Positions 1 to 11,642 of a stretch of DNA of 64,000 nucleotides are shown here, piece after piece. The position numbers and the translations under genes are program-made. The notes below the pieces were generated by a model. That model saw nothing but the letters and a program-made list of their open reading frames with translations, had not been told where the DNA came from and searched no databases. The stretch is from the NCBI GenBank assembly GCA_947561585.1, contig CANNZV010000252.1:1-64000 (forward strand), in the 5' to 3' direction. Numbering within the stretch: the first letter of the stretch is position 1; each line of letters opens with the position of its first letter. The stretch is from Caprella mutica (lineage: Eukaryota > Arthropoda > Malacostraca > Amphipoda > Caprellidae).

Positions 1-1021
1 CTATGCGTGGTGATATATGCGCCATGGTGACGTCTACTATTGCTAAGTAATTACCTTACTCTATCATTTAGGGAGAAATCAGCTGTCCAATGCTAGGAAC
101 ACATTGCAGAGTAGTTTCTAGTCGGTTCTATTCTTCTTGTTATGGATGTACAATTTGTAAAAGTGACCCCTTAGGTTTTCAGTCGGTATAGTCATCATAT
201 ACTCTTATTATATTATGAAGGTAAATAATAGTTATGGCTAAACTCTAATGCATATTACAATCCTCATTACAATCTAGTTCAAATTAAAGGACATTTGACA
301 CATTCAGGTGGAAATATTTCACTAGAGCGTTAACAGAAGTTACTAAATCTTTTCACCAAGTTCACAGTAGAATATCTTGAAAGGATAAAATTTAAATAGT
401 CTTAGTAGCGTAAGTTGTAATGTTGGTTATTTTTAGCCACAAGGTTAGTCACCTTTACGCCTGCAGATTAGATTATCTTTATTTGTTATCACGCCAAAGT
501 ACAACAATGAAGTGAAGTGTTAATTAAGGAGATGCAGTAGGGGATGTTCTGTCTCACCGGTCGTGTCACATCATCGGTCATTGTTAATGGTGATGTTTTT
601 ACAACTAGAGATATAAAAATTATAATGCTGCATCTACGCTAAAATTTTAATTCACTTTTTATATATGATTTTTTTTTATCCAATTCTTTAAATCCAAACT
701 TAAGATTTCTATGCACTTATCGATACAAAAAGTTCGCTTGAAAGTTGTGCATTTTTTATGTAACTTCAATGCGATTATTTTACCTTTGTAAGTTTCTCCG
801 ATTGATGTCAGTACTAAATTGTTGGTGCATTCCTCACTAGCATTAATGTATGCATTTCAATCAGGAATCTTATTATCTCATTAGGAATAGGAATGATTTG
901 ATGATTCCAGAGTGGATTATATCCTGTCTGTGGGAATTGATCCACTGATCCGTCTAATTACCTCATCTTCCACTTCACTGATCTACCCTTTACATGATAG
1001 TAAAAAGATAATGATGTAGTA
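1..1021. other. AT-rich non-coding stretch
   Basis: No coding frame, RNA gene or clear repeat seen. Ordinary intronic or intergenic sequence. Confidence 0.5.
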
Positions 1022-2045
1022 GGTGATCACTGCGCTGATTCGACCCTAAACTGCCCTACTGAGTGATCACTGCGCTGATTCGACCCTAAACTGCACTACT
1101 GAGTGATCACTGCGCTGATTCGACCCTAAACTGCCCTACTGAGTGATTACTGCGCTGATTCGACCCTAAACTGCCCTACTGAGTGATTACTGCGCTGATT
1201 CGACCTTAAACTGCCTACTGAGTGATTACTGCGCTGATTCGACCTTAAACTGCCTACTGAGTGATTACTGCGCTGATTCGACCTTAAACTGCCTACTGAG
1301 TGATTACTGCGCTGATTCGACCTTAAACTGCCTACTGAGTGATTACTGCGCTGATTCGACCTTAAACTGCCTACTGAGTGATTACTGCGCTGATTCGACC
1401 TTAAACTGCCTACTGAGTGATTACTGCGCTGATTCGACCCTAAACTGCCCTACTGAGTGATTACTGCGCTGATTCGACCTTAAACTGCCTACTGAGTGAT
1501 TACTGCGCTGATTCGACCTTAAACTGCCTACTGAGTGATTACTGCGCTGATTCGACCTTAAACTGCCTACTGAGTGATTACTGCGCTGATTCGACCTTAA
1601 ACTGCCTACTGAGTGATTACTGCGCTGATTCGACCTTAAACTGCCTACTGAGTGATTACTGCGCTGATTCGACCTTAAACTGCCTACTGAGTGATTACTG
1701 CGCTGATTCGACCTTAAACTGCCTACTGAGTGATTACTGCGCTGATTCGACCTTAAACTGCCTACTGAGTGATTACTGCGCTGATTCGACCTTAAACTGC
1801 CTACTGAGTGATCACTGCGCTGATTCGACCCTAAACTGCTCTACTGAGTGATTACTGCGCTGATTCGACCCTAAACTGCTCTACTGAGTGATTACTGCGC
1901 TGATTCGACCTTAAACTGCACTACTGAGTGATTACTGCGCTGATTTGACCCTAAACTGCTCTACTGAGTGATTACTGCGCTGATTCGACCTTAAACTGCA
2001 CTACTGAGTGATTACTGCGCTGATTCGACCCTAAACTGCTCTACT
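1022..2045. repeat. Minisatellite, 39/40-bp unit, about 26 copies
   Basis: The unit contains ACTGCGCTGATTCGACC and CTACTGAGTGATTACT. The first four copies and most of the last six are 40 bp (GCCCTACTGA, GCTCTACTGA or GCACTACTGA); nearly all interior copies are a 39-bp form that lost one C (GCCTACTGA) and carries CCTTAAAC in place of CCCTAAAC. This edge-versus-centre pattern suggests a recent internal expansion of the 39-bp form. Confidence 0.97.
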
Positions 2046-3184
2046 AAGTATCCTCATTATGATGGCAACTGCCAATTAACTTCTACTGGCCAGTTTTTAG
2101 ACTCAATTCACAGTTTATTGACGTCATCAGCGTAGATCGATGAGGTACTGAACATATGATGTACATTGATCACTTTGAACGTATAATTTAGATGCTTTCG
2201 CTGAACAGTCTGAAGATATGACTGTGCACATACCTCAGCAAGTCCTTTCAAAATGACTGTGTTGCCTTTAAAGTGATCATACCAAACTAGGAAAGTTTAA
2301 ATCTTTCCTGCACACGAAAACTCTTCAACAACATTTGCTAGCATGGAATTATTGTCAAATTATGACTGCAATCACTTGTTTGTTTTCTCCTTTCAAATCT
2401 AATTAAGTTTGTTGCGGTCATGTCCAAGGTTATCAGTCCTAATCTGTCGGGACTAGGAAAGCATCTCTTCTCACATTTTTATTGTCATTTGTTTTGTGGG
2501 GGAAAAGCTATACTTATAATAATATCTTCATTTGTAATCTCTCTAAAATGTTCTTTGTCTTATAATGCTTTTAATTCTCCTTCATTTTAGTTTCTATTTA
2601 TGATATCATTCATATTCTCATCATTCATATTCTCATCATTCATATTCTCATCATTCATATTCTCTGTGAAAATGAGTTAGTCTCTTTAGAGTGGAGTTTA
2701 ATTGGTTTTTAGTCTTTCTTTTTTAATACGGAGTAGCTTTTTTCCATTCATGAGCATTATATTCAAATGAGTAGCAGAAGTTACCATAATTGATTTAGTT
2801 TATTTTTTTTGTTTGATTTCTTCTATTAATTCTATTTAAATCGTTCCATAATTTGCCAAATTGAATAATGATAGAGAAATAATTTCTTGCAGAGATATTA
2901 ATTGTTACAAATGATTATGGGTATTAGCACAGGGTCTCCTTATTATTTCCTTACCATTTCAATGACTAAGGAGAAAGGGTCAAGCCCCACTATGTCATTT
3001 GTCCACTAATTCTATGTCCAGAGGGACCTTAGACCTGCACTAATGACTATCTTCATTACCTCTATTTTGGGGGCGTTTCTCTTTCTCTATTTAATAAGAC
3101 TATTTATTGATTGAGAAAAGAAACTTTGACCTTTATTAAGAATGTTCACTTTTATTTCCACTGACTTGCCTTTCTTATTCGATT
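2046..3184. other. Unique AT-rich stretch with a short 15-bp repeat
   Basis: A four-copy repeat of the 15-mer TCATTCATATTCTCA lies at about 2606-2663. Nothing else recognised. Confidence 0.5.
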
Positions 3185-3899
3185 ACTAGAGTGCTTGCCC
3201 GTTAAGAATAACGTGGTAACTATAGTACCAATATTTGTAACTAGTGTGCTTGCCCGATAAGAATAACGTGGTAACTATAGTACCAATATTTGTAACTAGT
3301 GTACTTGCCCGATAAGAATAACGTGGTAACTATAGTACCAATATTTGTAACTAGTGTACTTGCCCGTTAAGAATAACGTGGTAACTATAGTACCAATATT
3401 TGTAACTAGTGTACTTGCCCGATAAGAATAACGTGGTAACTATAGTACCAATATTTGTAACTAGTGTACTTGCCCGATAAGAATAACGTGGTAACTATAG
3501 TACCAATATTTGTAACTAGTGTACTTGCCCGATAAGAATAACGTGGTAACTATAGTACCAATATTTGTAACTAGTGTACTTGCCCGATAAGAATAACGTG
3601 GTAACTATAGTACCAATATTTGTAACTAGTGTACTTGCCCGATAAGAATAACGTGGTAACTATAGTACCAATATTTGTAACTAGTGTACTTGCCCGATAA
3701 GAATAACGTGGTAACTATAGTACCAATATTTGTAACTAGTGTACTTGCCCGTTAAGAATAACGTGGTAACTATAGTACCAATATTTGTAACTAGTGTACT
3801 TGCCCGATAAGAATAACGTGGTAACTATAGTACCAATATTTGTAACTAGTGTACTTGCCCGATAAGAATAACGTGGTAACTATAGTACCAATATTTGTA
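3185..3899. repeat. Minisatellite, 55-bp unit, about 13 copies
   Basis: The unit runs from GTACTTGCCCGATAAGAA through ACGTGGTAACTATAGTACC to ATATTTGTAACTAGT. Copies are nearly identical; the main variant is CCCGTTAAG for CCCGATAAG, and the first copies have GTGCTTG for GTACTTG. Each unit holds a GATAAG motif. Confidence 0.97.
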
Positions 3900-4591
3900 T
3901 GATTTAACTATCCTCACTTCTGGTTCCTCAGATTTAACTAAAGTTATTAATTGAATAATGACAATGTTAGTATAAATCAAATTTTGTTGTTGTGTAAGTG
4001 GCTTGACAGTTTTCTGTTATTGAAAACTAACTCTGTGCAGAATATTTGAACAAAGAACTTTACTAGAAGCATTTATTCAATTAATTTAAGAATTTATTTC
4101 CATTTTATCAACTGGTATCTTTTTTACCGGTTTTCTTATATATAAAAGTTAAGGATTTAATTATAGAGAGGTATTTTCATGCATGAACGCTCTGCTAATA
4201 CATACTATATAAATAAGCTTTTATTCTAAGCCATCATATTTATTAAACTATTGAAATAGAAATAAAAAACTATGTGAGTAAAGTAATGGTGATTAATTAA
4301 TTAATTATTAATATTACATATTATTCAAGTACCAAGCCAATTGTAAATTTGAAATATTTACCCATTCAATAGCTTTTCACGTAGATATTCCCCAATGTGT
4401 AATTGACTGTTCATGGCAGTGGACCGATAATTGGGCCCCAAGACCATTGGGCCCAGAAGAATTTAAACTCAAAGACAATTGTAATAATAACAAAGTGACA
4501 CGTTTTCTTTATTGTGTCTGCAGTCACAAGTTTTTCTGAGCTCAATTGTCTTGGGGTGTAATTGTCCTGGGCCCAATTGTCGATGCACCAT
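3900..4591. other. Unique AT-rich stretch
   Basis: No gene seen. At about 4425-4455 and 4543-4580 the short strings AATTGGGCCC and GGGCCCAATTG face each other on either side of the next array's left edge, a small inverted repeat. Confidence 0.4.
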
Positions 4592-5357
4592 GAATTAGAA
4601 ACACGTTGTAGTTGTGAATTAGAAACACGTTGTAGTTGTGAATTAGAAACACGTTGTAGTTGTGAATTAGAAACACGTTGTAGTTGTGAATTAGAAACAC
4701 GTTGTAGTTGTGAATTAGAAACACGTTGTAGTTGTGAATTAGAAACACGTTGTAGTTGTGAATTAGAAACACGTTGTAGTTGTGAATTAGAAACACGTTG
4801 TAGTTGTGAACTAGAAACACGTTGTAGTTGTGAATTAGAAACACGTTGTAGTTGTGAACTAGAAACACGTTGTAGTTGTGAACTAGAAACACGTTGTAGT
4901 TGTGAACTAGAAACACGTTGTAGTTGTGAACTAGAAACACGTTGTAGTTGTGAACTAGAAACACGTTGTAGTTGTGAACTAAAAACACGTTGTAGTTGTG
5001 AACTAAAAACACGTTGTAGTTGTGAACTAAAAACACGTTGTAGTTGTGAACTAGAAACACGTTGTAGTTGTGAACTAGAAACACGTTGTAGTTGTGAACT
5101 AGAAACACGTTGTAGTTGTGAACTAGAAAGACGTTGTAGTTGTGAACTAGAAAGACGTTGTAGTTGTGAACTAAAAACACGTTGTAGTTGTGAACTAAAA
5201 ACACGTTGTAGTTGTGAACTAGAAACACGTTGTAGTTGTGAACTAGAAACACGTTGTAGTTGTGAACTAAAAACACGTTGTAGTTGTGAACTAGAAACAC
5301 GTTGTAGTTGTGAACTAGAAACACGTTGTAGTTGTGAACTAGAAACACGTTGTAGTT
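4592..5357. repeat. Minisatellite, 24-bp unit, about 32 copies
   Basis: Unit GAATTAGAAACACGTTG followed by TAGTTGT. Early copies read GAATTAG, later ones GAACTAG, with blocks of CTAAAAAC and CTAGAAAG variants, so variants spread as runs. The period is a multiple of three, which keeps long frames open on both strands (for example a CELETRCS peptide repeat); these are not believed to be genes. Confidence 0.97.
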
Positions 5358-5426
5358 AGACTTGCTGACACCATTCACTGTCCCAGTCATATGCGATAAT
5401 ATATGCTAATTACCTTCATTCATAGA

Positions 5427-5781
5427 CACTGTACTTGTACTTAGAGGTGAACATAGTACTTAGTACTTAGAGGTGAACACTGTACTTAGTACTTAGAGGT
5501 GAACACTGTACTTAGTACTTAGAGGTGAACATAGTACTTAGTACTTAGAGGTGAACACTGTACTTAGTACTTAGAGGTGAACATAGTACTTAGTACTTAC
5601 AGGTGAACATAGTACTTAGTACTTACAGGTGAACACTGTACTTAGTACTTAGAGGTGAACACTGTACTTAGTACTTAGAGGTGAACACTGTACTTAGTAC
5701 TTACAGGTGAACATAGTACTTAGTACTTACAGGTGAACACTGTACTTAGTACTTAGAGGTGAACATAGTACTTAGTACTTA
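5427..5781. repeat. Minisatellite, 26-bp unit, about 13 copies
   Basis: Units alternate between AACACTGTACTTAGT and AACATAGTACTTAGT forms, each with ACTTAGAGGTG or ACTTACAGGTG. It starts only 70 bp after the previous array. Confidence 0.95.
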
Positions 5782-5932
5782 TAGATACCACTAGTTTTAT
5801 TAGTTATGGTAAACTATACCATAGTCTAGCTTACCATCAGTTATGGTTGCTATAGCACAAATATTCAATCTAGTCCCCTGTAACTAAATGCTAGCGTCTG
5901 TTGTTTTAACCTGAATATCTGCTAAATAGCTA

Positions 5933-5990
5933 GGGTAAGTTCCCAATTATCGGACACTTAAACATCTTCGATCATATATGAAATATATTA
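5933..5990 (+). mobile_element. Solo end of MITE family A
   Basis: TA is followed by GGGTAAGTTCCCAATTATCG, then GGACAC and CATCTTCGATCATATATG, matching the left end of family A. No matching right end was seen, so this is a fragment. Confidence 0.6.
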
Positions 5991-6469
5991 GAATTATTAT
6001 TTAACTCATATTTTAATTATTTTATACTTTTAATTAAACTTGCCATAATTACATTCAATCTAGTCTGTTTAACACAAATATTGTACTGCAACTTCATGAC
6101 ATTGCAACCAATCTGTACAAATTGCAGTGGCTTGTAATATTAAAAAGACAATTATTTCGTAACTCTTTATAATATTCTTCACGAAGTCAATTAATTCATC
6201 AGGATTTATTTTGTTATTTTACTGCAGCCTTTTTTTCACTGTCCCATCACTCTTATAAGTAAAGCACCCAGTCAAGAGATAGTAATTGGAGAATGAGGTG
6301 CTATCCATTGGCCCCAAATAACTATAGTTGCTTACATTAGTTGTAGGAGTAGTTGCTCTTTTTAGAGACTCTCAACTCTCATTTAGAGAGCAGATGAGAG
6401 CTCTGTGTTAACACTGAATATTCTCATTGAAAAGTCTTCGGGAACTATTGTAATAAAGGCTTAAAACAA
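5991..6469. other. Unique AT-rich stretch
   Basis: No gene or repeat recognised. Confidence 0.4.
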
Positions 6470-7126
6470 CATAGTATTGCAATAAGGCACAGTATTGCAA
6501 AAAGGCATAGTATTGCAATAAGGCACAGTATTGCAAAAAGGCATAGTATTGCAATAAGGCACAGTATTGCAATAAGGCATAGTATTGCAATAAGGCACAG
6601 TATTGCAAAAAGGCATAGTATTGCAATAAGGCACAGTATTGCAAAAAGGCATAGTATTGCAATAAGGCACAGTATTGCAAAAAGGCATAGTATTGCAATA
6701 AGGCACAGTATTGCAATAAGGCATAGTATTGCAATAAGGCACAGTATTGCAAAAAGGCATAGTATTGCAATAAGGCACAGTATTGCAAAAAGGCATAGTA
6801 TTGCAATAAGGCACAGTATTGCAATAAGGCATAGTATTGCAAAAAGGCATAGTATTGCAATAAGGCATAGTATTGCAATAAGGCATAGTATTGCAAAAAG
6901 GCACAGTATTGCAATAAGGCATAGTATTGCAATAAGGCATAGTATTGCAAAAAGGCATAGTATTGCAATAAGGCATAGTATTGCAATAAGGCACAGTATT
7001 GCAATAAGGCATAGTATTGCAATAAGGCACAGTATTGCAATAAGGCACAGTATTGCAATAAGGCACAGTATTGCAATAAGGCATAGTATTGCAATAAGGC
7101 ACAGTATTGCAATAAGGCATAGTATC
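6470..7126. repeat. Minisatellite, 18-bp unit, about 36 copies
   Basis: Unit AGTATTGCAATAAGGCAC, with variants CAAAAAGG for CAATAAGG and GGCATAG for GGCACAG that alternate in a regular way in the left half. Each unit holds the 10-bp palindrome TATTGCAATA where not interrupted by the AAAAAG variant. All minus-strand frames stay open because 18 is a multiple of three; not taken as genes. Confidence 0.97.
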
Positions 7127-8101
7127 ATAGAAATCCTGTACAAAATTATAGTTCGATAAAACTGAAAAAATAGAAATAATGCTAAGCGCTGTTCTCTCCA
7201 CCATTAATACATTTCAATAATTTGATGTATGTTGTTAGTAATAACTAATTGCAATTACCATCAGGTACTTAACTCACACCTGGTAATTGTTACTTTATCC
7301 TATCCAATAACTTTCTCCATCCTAGATTGTATGAATGTGATGTCATAAACAGAATAAAGTCCCTCCAAAGAGTAGATAGTTACTAAATAAGAGTATTACC
7401 AAGAGTGTAGATGTTAGATAGGTGTTCATGCTTATCATCTTTGTCACATCTTGCTACTCACTTTGTTTGTGTTACTTAATTGAAATCGTGTACTGTAATT
7501 CAAACAAGATAATTTTATTGTTCTTACTTGATGAAGTTATGCACAGTCTTCCATTTCGTTAAACTTATATAATTTATGTTTTTTTTTCCTTTTTAAAACC
7601 ATTTAATCTATTTTCCACACATAAGATAAAGGAAACATTCGATGTTCATTTAATTAATAAATTATTCAAAGTTTATTTATTTATAATCAAGATAAGAAAC
7701 ACAACAAGTGATCAAAACTAGAAATGAATATAGTTAAAACAAAGATCTATTTTTTCTTCCACCTTTGATTTTTCTTAAGTTTTACCTATTTTATAATGCA
7801 CTAAATATGATTAGTTGTAATTTATTTTATTTCTTTCTTTTTGAGTGTTCAAGAAGAATAAATTAAACAGCAAGTTTTGGTTGATTTCATTCATAGAAAA
7901 TATTTAAAACTTTGAAATGTAATTTAAATGAAAATTTAAAACGAGTGATTTTAGAGAATAACATTTAAGCAGATTCTTTTTCCCAGTTTAATATGCAATA
8001 ATATCTTTGGCAAACACTCTCTGATTCTAGCAGAGTTTTCACCCATAGTCCATCAAACCACATGTTGACCTAGCATTTTCTAATATCTTCCATCCGTTTG
8101 T
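7127..8101. other. Unique AT-rich stretch
   Basis: No gene, RNA or repeat recognised. Confidence 0.4.
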
Positions 8102-8313
8102 TCACCCACACTGTAATTCTTTACTCCGATAACTGGGCCGGAACAAACAGTCTGATAAGTAGGGGATTCCGTCCATAAAAACCGGAAATGAGCGATAATA
8201 CTCTACAAATACGAGTCGCACAGATTTGGCTCTAGAGTTGGTTTCATCTGACGCGATTGTGATGATTTGATCGTCAGTTTTTACCAGCAATGGAATGGTA
8301 TCAGCGTGATTGT
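8102..8313 (-). CDS. Unidentified candidate exon, minus strand
   Basis: On the minus strand the frame is open from about 8313 to a stop near 8102, about 70 codons. The peptide includes IPLLVKTDDQIITIASDETN and VRLVFVEYYRSFPVFMDGIP, which has a protein-like mix of charged and hydrophobic residues, unlike the low-complexity chance frames nearby. There is no ATG at the start, as for an internal exon. An AG before the open stretch lacks a good pyrimidine tract, and a GGGTGAAC near the end is a weak donor. I do not recognise the family. It could be a gene on the other strand, an old element fragment, or chance. Confidence 0.25.
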
Positions 8314-8507
8314 GTGTCGGTTCTTATTCTTTAAATTCTATGATTTATTTCGTGTACATTGAGTCTACCAACAACGGTTAACATTTATTGAGGTTGTTAT
8401 CAATACATACATTGAAGACATTAAAAATTATACGAAAATGAAGTATGGCATAATGGTCTATGTTCTACATTGCTATTGCTCGAATCGTGCACACTATCTA
8501 GAGTCTA

Positions 8508-8712
8508 GACCAATCAGAGACCAGTATTACTCAACACGCAAGGCATCTTAGCTCTCTGGACCAATCAGAGACCAGTATTACTCAACACGCAAGGCATCTT
8601 AGCTCTCTGGACCAATCAGAGACCAGTATTACTCAACACGCAAGGCATCTTAGCTCTCTGGACCAATCAGAAACCAGTATTACTCGACACGCAAGGCATC
8701 TTAACTCTACAC
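8508..8712. repeat. Tandem repeat, 51-bp unit, 4 copies, CCAAT-box bearing
   Basis: Each unit starts GACCAATCAGAGACCAGTAT and ends with CAAGGCATCTTAGCTCTCTG. A further CCAATCAGAGAG follows at 8711-8722. The block resembles 58559-58630, which has the same two CCAAT motifs about 50 bp apart. Confidence 0.9.
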
Positions 8713-8722
8713 CAATCAGAGA

Positions 8723-9590
8723 GGGTCATTTTCCCCCTCCTTGTTCTTTTAACAATAAAACACAATATCTTTGCTACTTTTGTTTATCGCACGGCTTATT
8801 AGCAGGTGCTTTACTTCGAGAGTAGCATTTCACCTGTCGTCTCTTTGCTTCTTTCTGAATGAAGAGGTGCTATCAACTGCACCAAGAATGCACATACCTC
8901 ACTTTAACTCCTTCTCAGTGAGATTAAAAACCAAATCCTTGACACTGTTCAACATTTTGCTTCTTGAGTCTATTGATACCTTATGCAAGTAATAAAGTAT
9001 ATTGAGCTTCAAAACAGTAGGCTCATTTCAATGATGTCAAATTGGTAAATATGTTCATTGAGCGTAAGTTGTTGTACACTCATGTCGCAAAAGTTCATGT
9101 GTCACACCATTTAATTTAGTACGATTCATTGCCATCACACGGTGTAATTTATTGACAAGTTCAAATGAATAGCGAGATGGCGTAAAGTTATCGAAACAAT
9201 CAATCTGCGTGACATGTTAGATAGAGTTAGGGTCAGAACTAATATACTGCGCCACCAGTAATGGACGGCAACAAAAAATAGAGCAGAGACTCTCCTCTCC
9301 CTTACTTGGTCATTTATCATTTCGCTGTGATAAGTAAGTCCCAGCCTTGATCAAACTGCTAGTTTCTAAGCTTATTAATTATACCAAATGTTCCTCAATG
9401 ACTCTTTAATATTTTGTGTAATATATTGTGTTTCGGCTTGAAACATAATTTCTAAAGAATTGTATGATCTAAACATTGCTATTGAAATCCATGGTTGCTA
9501 TTCATTTGTTCACCACTCCATTGGACCGATACTTTTGCAGTTTATTTCTGACAGAGCATTAAATATCTGTATTTGGGGGGAGGGGGTATG
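8723..9590. other. Unique stretch
   Basis: Frames of up to about 73 codons occur but look like chance. No recognised element. Confidence 0.35.
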
Positions 9591-9600
9591 CCGTGCCTCA

Positions 9601-9685
9601 ACCCCCCCTGCCAGGTCATTAAAAATCAATAAGTGTGCACTACAACAAACTAGCGGATACAACAAACTACATTACGTTTTCATCT
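9601..9685 (+). mobile_element. MITE family C fragment
   Basis: CTGCCAGGTCATTAAAAATC, then GTGTGCACTACAACAAACTA and GCGGATACAACAAACT match the left inner arm of the foldback at 37846-37915 almost base for base. A G-rich then C-rich run (about 9575-9607) borders it. Confidence 0.75.
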
Positions 9686-9754
9686 AACAAAATCTAAAAG
9701 TGTCGGACCAATGGTGTGTCGGACTAATGAGAAGTTCTCGAAATCCATTTGAAA

Positions 9755-10145
9755 TATAGTATGTATAGTATAGTATAGTTACATACATACTATATTATGT
9801 ATAGATTAGTATAGTTACATACATACTATAGTATGTATAGTATAGTTACATACATACTATAGTATGTATAGTATAGTTACATACATACTATAGTATGTAT
9901 AGTATAGTTACATACATACTATAGTATGTATAGATTAGTATAGTTACATACATACTATAGTATGTATAGTATAGTTACATACATACTATAGTATGTATAG
10001 TATAGTTACATACATACTATAGTATGTATAGTATAGTATAGTTACATACATACTATAGTATGTATAGTATACTATAGTTACGTACAGACTATAATATGTA
10101 TAGTATAGTATAGTTACATACATACTACAGTATGTATAGTATGTA
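9755..10145. repeat. Minisatellite, 31-bp unit, about 12 copies
   Basis: Unit TTACATACATACTATAGTAT plus GTATAGTATAG, with indels of 5 bp (TATAG). It contains the palindrome CATACTATAGTATG and is almost wholly A, T, C and G dyads, so single strands could fold readily. Confidence 0.95.
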
Positions 10146-10263
10146 ATACTAAGGAAAGGAGTATCTTAAGAATGACGTACTGTTCATTGTTCCTCAAACT
10201 GAAAGAACTAATCTTCACTCAGCTGTGAGATATATTAGAAACAGTTTCGAGTGTTAGCACATG

Positions 10264-10549
10264 CTTTCCAATCACCCTCTTCATTCTCTCTTCTTTCCAA
10301 TCACCCTCTTCATTCTCTCTTCTTTCCAATCACCCTCTTCATTCTCTCTTCTTTCCAATCACCCTCTTCATTCTCTCTTCTTTCCAATCACCCTCTTCAT
10401 TCTCTCTTCTTTCCAATCACCCTCTCCATTCTCTCTTCTTTCCAATCACCCTCTCCATTCTCTCTTCTTTCCAATCACCCTCTTCATTCTCTCTTCTTTC
10501 CAATCACTCTCTCCATTCTCTCTTCTTTCCAATCACCCTCTTCATTCTC
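10264..10549. repeat. Minisatellite, 29-bp pyrimidine-rich unit, about 10 copies
   Basis: Unit CTTTCCAATCACCCTCTT followed by CATTCTCTCTT. The plus strand is nearly purine-poor, a strong strand asymmetry. Confidence 0.96.
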
Positions 10550-10664
10550 TCACTTCATCCTCCCTCTCAAAATTGTGCTGTAGAGTGAGACTTTATTTTA
10601 GGGAATTGTTTGTGCTTAGTTATAAAGGTAGAGAAATGGAGGGCACCAGCATGCTTGCACTGCT

Positions 10665-11642
10665 TCTTACAAAGAATAACCCCAAAGTATCTTCTACAGA
10701 GAATACCCTCAAAGTATCTTCTACAAAGAATACCCCCAAAGTATCTTCTACAAAGAATACCCCCAAAGTATCTTCTACAAAGAATACCCCCAAAGTATCT
10801 TCTACAGAGAATACCCCCAAAGTATCTTCTACAAAGAATACCCCCAAGGTATCTTCTACAAAGAATACCCCCAAAGTATCTTCTACAAAGAATACCCCCA
10901 AAGTATCTTCTACAAAGAATACCCCCAAAGTATCTTCTACAAAGAATACCCCCAAAGTATCTTCTACAGAGAATACCCCCAAAGTATCTTCTACAAAGAA
11001 TACCCCCAAAGTATCTTCTACAGAGAATACCCCCAAAGTATCTTCTACAAAGAATACCCCCAAAGTATCTTCTACAAAGAATACCCCCAAAGTATCTTCT
11101 ACAAAGAATACCCCCAAAGTATCTTCTACAAAGAATACCCCCAAAGTATCTTCTACAGAGAATACCCCCAAAGTATCTTCTACAGAGAATACCCCCAAAG
11201 TATCTTCTACAGAGAATACCCCCAAAGTATCTTCTACAGAGAATACCCCCAAAGTATCTTCTACAGAGAATACCCCCAAAGTATCTTCTACAAAGAATAC
11301 CCCCAAAGTATCTTCTACAAAGAATACCCCCAAAGTATCTTCTACAGAGAATACCCCCAAAGTATCTTCTACAGAGAATACCCCCAAAGTATCTTCTACA
11401 GAGAATACCCCCAAAGTATCTTCTACAGAGAATACCCCCAAAGTATCTTCTACAGAGAATACCCCCAAAGTATCTTCTACAAAGAATACCCCCAAAGTAT
11501 CTTCTACAAAGAATACCCCCAAAGTATCTTCTACAAAGAATACCCCCAAAGTATCTTCTACAAAGAATACCCCCAAAGTATCTTCTACAGAGAATACCCC
11601 CAAAGTATCTTCTACAGAGAATACCCCCAAAGTATCTTCTAC
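10665..11642. repeat. Minisatellite, 27-bp unit, about 36 copies
   Basis: Unit AAGAATACCCCCAAAGTATC plus TTCTACA, with AAAG/AGAG the only common variant. Because 27 is a multiple of three and the unit lacks stops, frames on both strands run for over 350 codons (peptide repeat KNTPKVSST on the plus strand). No signal peptide, unique domain or splice context supports a protein. Confidence 0.97.

Noticed and set aside
1022..2045. CRISPR-like array
   Set aside because: Direct repeats are contiguous with no unique spacers, as in every other array here; this is a eukaryotic minisatellite.
4542..5390. Long overlapping frames on both strands over the 24-bp array
   Set aside because: The period is a multiple of three and the unit lacks stops; the peptides are pure 8-residue repeats with no other domain.
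6408..7204. Three long minus-strand frames
   Set aside because: All three frames are open at once over the 18-bp array, which is an artefact of the period.
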